A DNA stretch of 10,992 nt from Planctomycetaceae bacterium. Lineage in GTDB: Bacteria; Planctomycetota; Planctomycetia; Planctomycetales; Planctomycetaceae. Under the pieces are notes generated by a model. The model saw only the letters and a list, made by a program, of their open reading frames with translations. It searched no databases and had not been told where the DNA came from. The stretch is from NCBI GenBank assembly GCA_003503535.1, contig DOCI01000296.1:25799-36790 (forward strand). The letters are read 5' to 3'. The translations under genes were made by a program, and so were the position numbers. Within the stretch, counting starts at the first letter, position 1. The number at the start of each line of letters is the position of its first letter. Positions 9,001 through 10,992 of the stretch are shown in pieces.

Positions 9001-10992
9001 TCGCGGCTGACGGAATGGGGATCGATCTGGTCATCGATTCTGATACCAACGTACTGTTCGAAGATGAAGTCTCCGATTTCAATTCTCTGCAGGTCACCAG
9101 CATGGGGACCACCACCTTTGAGCAGAATCTGAACAGCATTGGAACATTGAACGTCACTTCCTCGGCAATGTCGGGAACGATTTTCGGGACTGCGACCGTT
9201 GGTGAATTAACGGCTGATGTCACAATGGCCACATTCACAGGGAATGTTACGCTGTTGCAGGATGTGAGATTCACGGCAAACAGCAGTCTGCTGTTCAATA
9301 ACAATCTGTCGGGTTCGGCTGGTACGGAATCGCTGTTTGTGGAATCGAATACAGGCACAGTTGATTTTGCAGGTTCGGTGATGAATCTGACGGATCTCAC
9401 AATCGACAGCGCTCAGAACGTCACCTTCCAGTCACCTGTCGATTTGAGCGGAGACCTGATGATCACACAGGGAACAGGTTTGACGGAAATTCAGGATCAG
9501 TTCTCAGCCGGTTCTGTATTTGCGGATACGAACCAGATTAACGTATTGGGAGATGTCAGTACGGATACTGGTTCTATCAACTTGTCTGCAGATGATTTCA
9601 TTCTTATCGATGCCACTCTCGATACCACAGCTGCTGGAGTAGCGGGAGATGTCGTTTTGAATGCGACAGAGCAGATTCATTTGACGTCCAATGGTGAAAT
9701 CTTCAGTCAGTCAACCGGAGAAGTTCGACTCACTTCAGATGCTGGCGGTATGGCTGCCAACGGAAACATTCTGCTGGATGATGGTTCGACGATCCAGTCG
9801 ACTTCTGTTGTGATTCTTGAAGCGGCTCAGGATATTGTTGTCTCAAATGTCGTCGCCAATAACAGTTTCGACAATGCCATTCAGGTGACCAGTCGTCTTG
9901 GTGGAATTGTTGATGCCGGGAATACTGCTCGCGAATTTATCACCGACGGTCGGCTCGTCATCAACGCCGCGACAGGCATCGGCTCTGGAGATACTCTTGA
10001 AATCGATGTCCATCAGATTGATTTCACGAATGCGGCTAACAATATCAGTGTTTCCAACGCCGGGGGCTTGGAGATTACTTCTATCGCTCAGAATGGAACC
10101 GGTTCCACTTCCATAGTGACGGAAACGGGAGTGCAAACTGTTCTTGATACGGGAACGGGAATCACTTCGCTGGGCGTATTGGTCACTCTTGACGCTCAGG
10201 GCGATGGCTCACTCCTGATTCAGCAGGCAGTCACCACCAATGGTGGCGAATTGGAGTTGTTCGCAGATACAGGAATTACAACGGAATTGGATGGAACTCT
10301 AAATACGACGGGTCCCATCGGCTCCAATTCTGGAGATGTCACACTCGATGTCCGCGGGACAGGCGATATCGCGCTGAACCAGTCGATCACGACTTCTGGC
10401 TCAGACAACGCTGGTGGAGCAGGTGGGAATGCCGGAGAGGTGACAATTACAACGGCTGGTGGACTCATCGATCTGGGACTGATCCTGACCAATGGCGGGG
10501 ACGGCTTGACGACTTCCGGAAACGGTGGCGATGTGACGGTCGATGCCGTTGGAGGTTCGATTCAGTTTCACCAGCAAATCAACACTTTAGCAGGGACAAC
10601 TGGATTCGTGGGAGTTGATGGCAATGTCCGTTTCACTTCAACCGATTCCATTCTCGACTCGAACGATGGTCAAACAAAAATCAATGCAGGCAATGCCTTT
10701 TTCTCAGCCGCAACTGCCATCGGTGAAATTGACAGCTTCGAGATGGCTACCGGAAATGCCATCGATCTGCAATTGACCGGAACACTCGAGCGGGCCGAAG
10801 TGACTGAGGTCGGTGGTACAATCCATCTGATGCACATGGGCGATTTGCTGGTTGCCTCGAATGGATTGATTCCAGATGTCAACGGAGCAGCTGACCTGGT
10901 AATTACTTCGACGGGGAAACTGGATATCGGCACCAATGTCGGTGCTCTTTTAACCTCTCCGGGAGATCGTGTTAATCTGATTTCGAACACTC
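1..10992 (+). CDS. Giant repetitive beta-solenoid protein, internal fragment open at both ends
   Basis: One reading frame (codons from base 3, last full codon 10989-10991) is open for 3,663 codons, roughly 370 kDa, with neither start nor stop in the window. The sequence is built from coils of about 20 residues with alternating hydrophobic and polar positions, typified by VTFxGxV followed by LxxLxVxA, as in right-handed parallel beta-solenoids. Proteins of this kind are normally exported and act at the cell surface in adhesion, aggregation or as structural filaments. That role is inferred from fold type, because no enzymatic motif, membrane segment, signal peptide, anchor or dockerin is visible. 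I found no Cys, 10 Lys, 35 Arg, 2 Trp and 4 Tyr, and Asp and Glu far outnumber Lys and Arg, so the pI should be very low. It resembles the large FHA-like or beta-strand-repeat proteins of Planctomycetota and some Proteobacteria. The exact family is unassigned. Coding status is near certain; the product name is less so. Confidence 0.95.
3..330 (+). other. Acidic N-proximal segment with duplicated DAAGDDV motif
   Basis: Residues 1-110 of the visible protein differ from the coils that follow. They are richer in Asp and contain most of the early Arg residues. The heptapeptide DAAGDDV occurs at residues 21-27 and again at 96-102, 75 residues apart, each time preceded by a hydrophobic strand (VLDVVG and FSVVD) and followed by another. 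Between them sits MGDGDDIINFDV at residues 74-85. It looks like a calcium-type acidic turn but is a single instance, not an RTX array. The segment could be two degenerate copies of a small beta-domain leading into the solenoid. No family is recognised. Confidence 0.5.
360..2580 (+). repeat. Irregular solenoid region with long modules (137-191 residues)
   Basis: About 740 residues of consecutive 20-23 residue coils. A short boundary coil recurs, with a hydrophobic residue then x-x-x-V/L/I, for example VQFASDI (near 387), LDIQNTL (near 960), SADFSDNV (near 1452), FDLTNNV (near 1863) and AEFDQSV (near 2370). Measured at the last hydrophobic position (405, 978, 1470, 1881, 2388) the spacing is 191, 164, 137 and 169 residues. 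The 137-residue unit splits by eye into six full coils plus a short one. These modules are therefore longer and less regular than the roughly 95-residue ones downstream. No Lys occurs anywhere here. Boundaries are hand-drawn. Confidence 0.6.
2583..3425 (+). repeat. Super-repeat header block, copy A
   Basis: Residues 861-1141 form a block that recurs as copy B 3,348 bases (1,116 residues) downstream with no indel from about base 2634 to 3114. A 21-base length difference appears after that. Shared landmarks are TANAG (2682), STIGLGG (2724), EAELQAL (2784), LTIG followed by Gly and a strand, a Q-[FY]-D-[VL] strand near 2886, GEN-x-F-x-IDPP (2952-2981), LIAG (3105) and SANDVTF (3390). The block is less coil-like at EAELQAL, which could be a short helix or cap interrupting the solenoid. 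From memory, TIG-x-A-x-x-x-G-x-I segments after an ELxxL stretch recur in giant FHA-like proteins of other bacteria. I could not verify this. Confidence 0.8.
3426..5930 (+). repeat. First run of about nine solenoid modules (77-95 residues)
   Basis: Modules are marked by a short coil of the type F-N-D/N-x-V-x-L. Its first residue (Phe, or Arg and Asp in two modules) lies at 3564, 3846, 4077, 4350, 4635, 4920, 5196, 5427, 5712 and 5949, giving spacings of 94, 77, 91, 95, 95, 92, 77, 95 and 79 residues. Full modules hold about five coils. The 77-79 residue ones look one coil short. Within a module the order is a strand ending in V-x-F-x-G-x-L-x-G, a variable loop, then three coils of V-T-F-x-x-x-V-x-x-L-x-x-L. 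The two tryptophans of the whole protein are here (residues 1208 and 1801). The run sits between header copies A and B. Confidence 0.75.
3800..4330 (+). other. Patch with GC-richer codon choice inside the first module run
   Basis: Codon choice changes while the frame and repeat pattern continue. Thr is mostly ACC, Ile mostly ATC and Ala often GCC or GCG, where flanking modules mix ACA, ACG, ATT and GCA freely. Hand counts for the 60-base rows starting at 3841, 3961 and 4021 are 35, 36 and 35 G+C, against 27-29 for the rows starting at 3421, 4861 and 4981. The edges are gradual and set by eye. A segment gained by recombination with a diverged repeat from another gene or strain would explain it, and so would chance or local codon selection. 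Confidence 0.5.
5931..6752 (+). repeat. Super-repeat header block, copy B
   Basis: Residues 1977-2250 repeat copy A at a constant offset of 3,348 bases: TANAG (6030), STIGLGG (6072), EAELQAL (6132), GEN-x-F-x-IDPP (6300-6329) and LIAG (6453). SANDVTF (6717) is at offset 3,327, so copy B has lost seven residues between LIAG and SANDVTF relative to A. The DNA is diverged except for short runs such as 17 identical bases over the EAELQA codons, so the duplication is old. The TIG strand reads TIGRADLSGDITF here, against TIGGATHTGSINF in A. Confidence 0.8.
6753..9520 (+). repeat. Second run of about nine regular five-coil modules (95-102 residues)
   Basis: The module marker is V-G-[STD]-A-x-F-x-x-x-V, as in INVGDASFGNTV (6879), ISVGTASFGNP (7170), ISVGSADFTGDV (7752), IDVGSASFGNVV (8322), ITVGSALFVQAV (8622) and ISVGSATFRNPV (8907). 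Degenerate forms occur at 7473, 8043 and 9219. Spacings from 6885 to 9219 are 97, 99, 95, 95, 95, 100, 95 and 102 residues, and four intervals are exactly 285 bases. A last weak marker (GSVFAD, Phe at 9519) is again 285 bases on. Each module divides into five coils of 18-22 residues. This run is more regular than the first and has no 77-residue modules. Confidence 0.85.
9521..10992 (+). repeat. C-proximal solenoid of a second type with Gly-rich 24-34 residue coils
   Basis: After about 9520 the VTFxGxV coil gives way to units starting G-[DE]-[VL]-x-[LVI]. Early units (TGSINL 9567, AGDVVL 9642, TGEVRL 9714) are 24-25 residues apart. Later ones (GGELEL 10242, SGDVTL 10329, AGEVTI 10431, GGDVTV 10524, DGNVRF 10617) are 29, 34, 31 and 31 residues apart, with loops rich in Gly and Asn such as DNAGGAGGNAGE and TSGNGGD. 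This resembles the coil style of filamentous haemagglutinin-like proteins more than the upstream part does. The frame runs off the window end still open. It may be the start of a distinct distal domain of the same protein. Confidence 0.65.

Noticed and set aside
264..9430. Many N-V-T sequons as glycosylation sites, as in HMW-type adhesins
   Set aside because: Asn, Val and Thr are among the commonest residues and NVT is part of the coil consensus, so the count is expected without any glycosylation. No glycosyltransferase is in view.
1..10992. CRISPR array, tandem DNA satellite or insertion sequence
   Set aside because: The repetition is at protein level with diverged codons. There are no identical direct repeats with spacers, no terminal inverted repeats and no transposase.
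1..10992. Pseudogene or frameshifted gene
   Set aside because: All 3,663 codons read through without a stop, and the coil pattern stays in the same frame from the first to the last row.

Overview
The whole 10,992-base window lies inside one protein-coding gene on the + strand. Codons begin at base 3. I translated the frame by hand from end to end and found 3,663 codons with no stop, no frameshift, no start region and no end. There is no intergenic DNA, so promoters, terminators, RNA genes and neighbouring genes are all outside the window. Residue n below is the codon starting at base 3n.

The product is a giant, repetitive, acidic protein rich in Thr, Asp, Asn, Ser, Val, Gly, Ala, Leu and Ile. 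I found no cysteine, only 10 Lys, 35 Arg, 4 Tyr and 2 Trp. Almost all of it is made of coils of about 20 residues of the form L-x-V/I-x-A-x-x-x-V-T-F-x-G-x-V-x-x-L, the pattern expected of a right-handed parallel beta-solenoid. Such proteins are usually secreted or surface-attached in bacteria, as adhesins, filamentous-haemagglutinin-like proteins or giant repeat proteins. GC content near 50%, together with giant solenoid genes of this flavour, suggests a Planctomycetota-like bacterium. This is an impression from style, not a placement.

The layout is as follows. An acidic N-proximal segment (3-330) contains a duplicated DAAGDDV motif. An irregular solenoid follows (about 360-2580), with long modules of 137-191 residues. 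Next comes a distinctive block, copy A (about 2583-3425), carrying EAELQAL, TIG and GEN-F-IDPP motifs. It is followed by a run of nine modules of 77-95 residues (about 3426-5930), then copy B of the block (about 5931-6752) and a second run of nine very regular modules of 95-102 residues (about 6753-9520). The last part (9521-10992) switches to a different solenoid with coils of 24-34 residues and Gly/Asn-rich loops. The block plus its nine modules therefore forms a super-repeat of 1,116 residues, copied once in this window. The order nests three levels: coil, five-coil module and super-repeat.

Secretion signal, anchor and any enzymatic or binding domain are not visible and would lie outside the window. 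The function is therefore inferred only from fold type.
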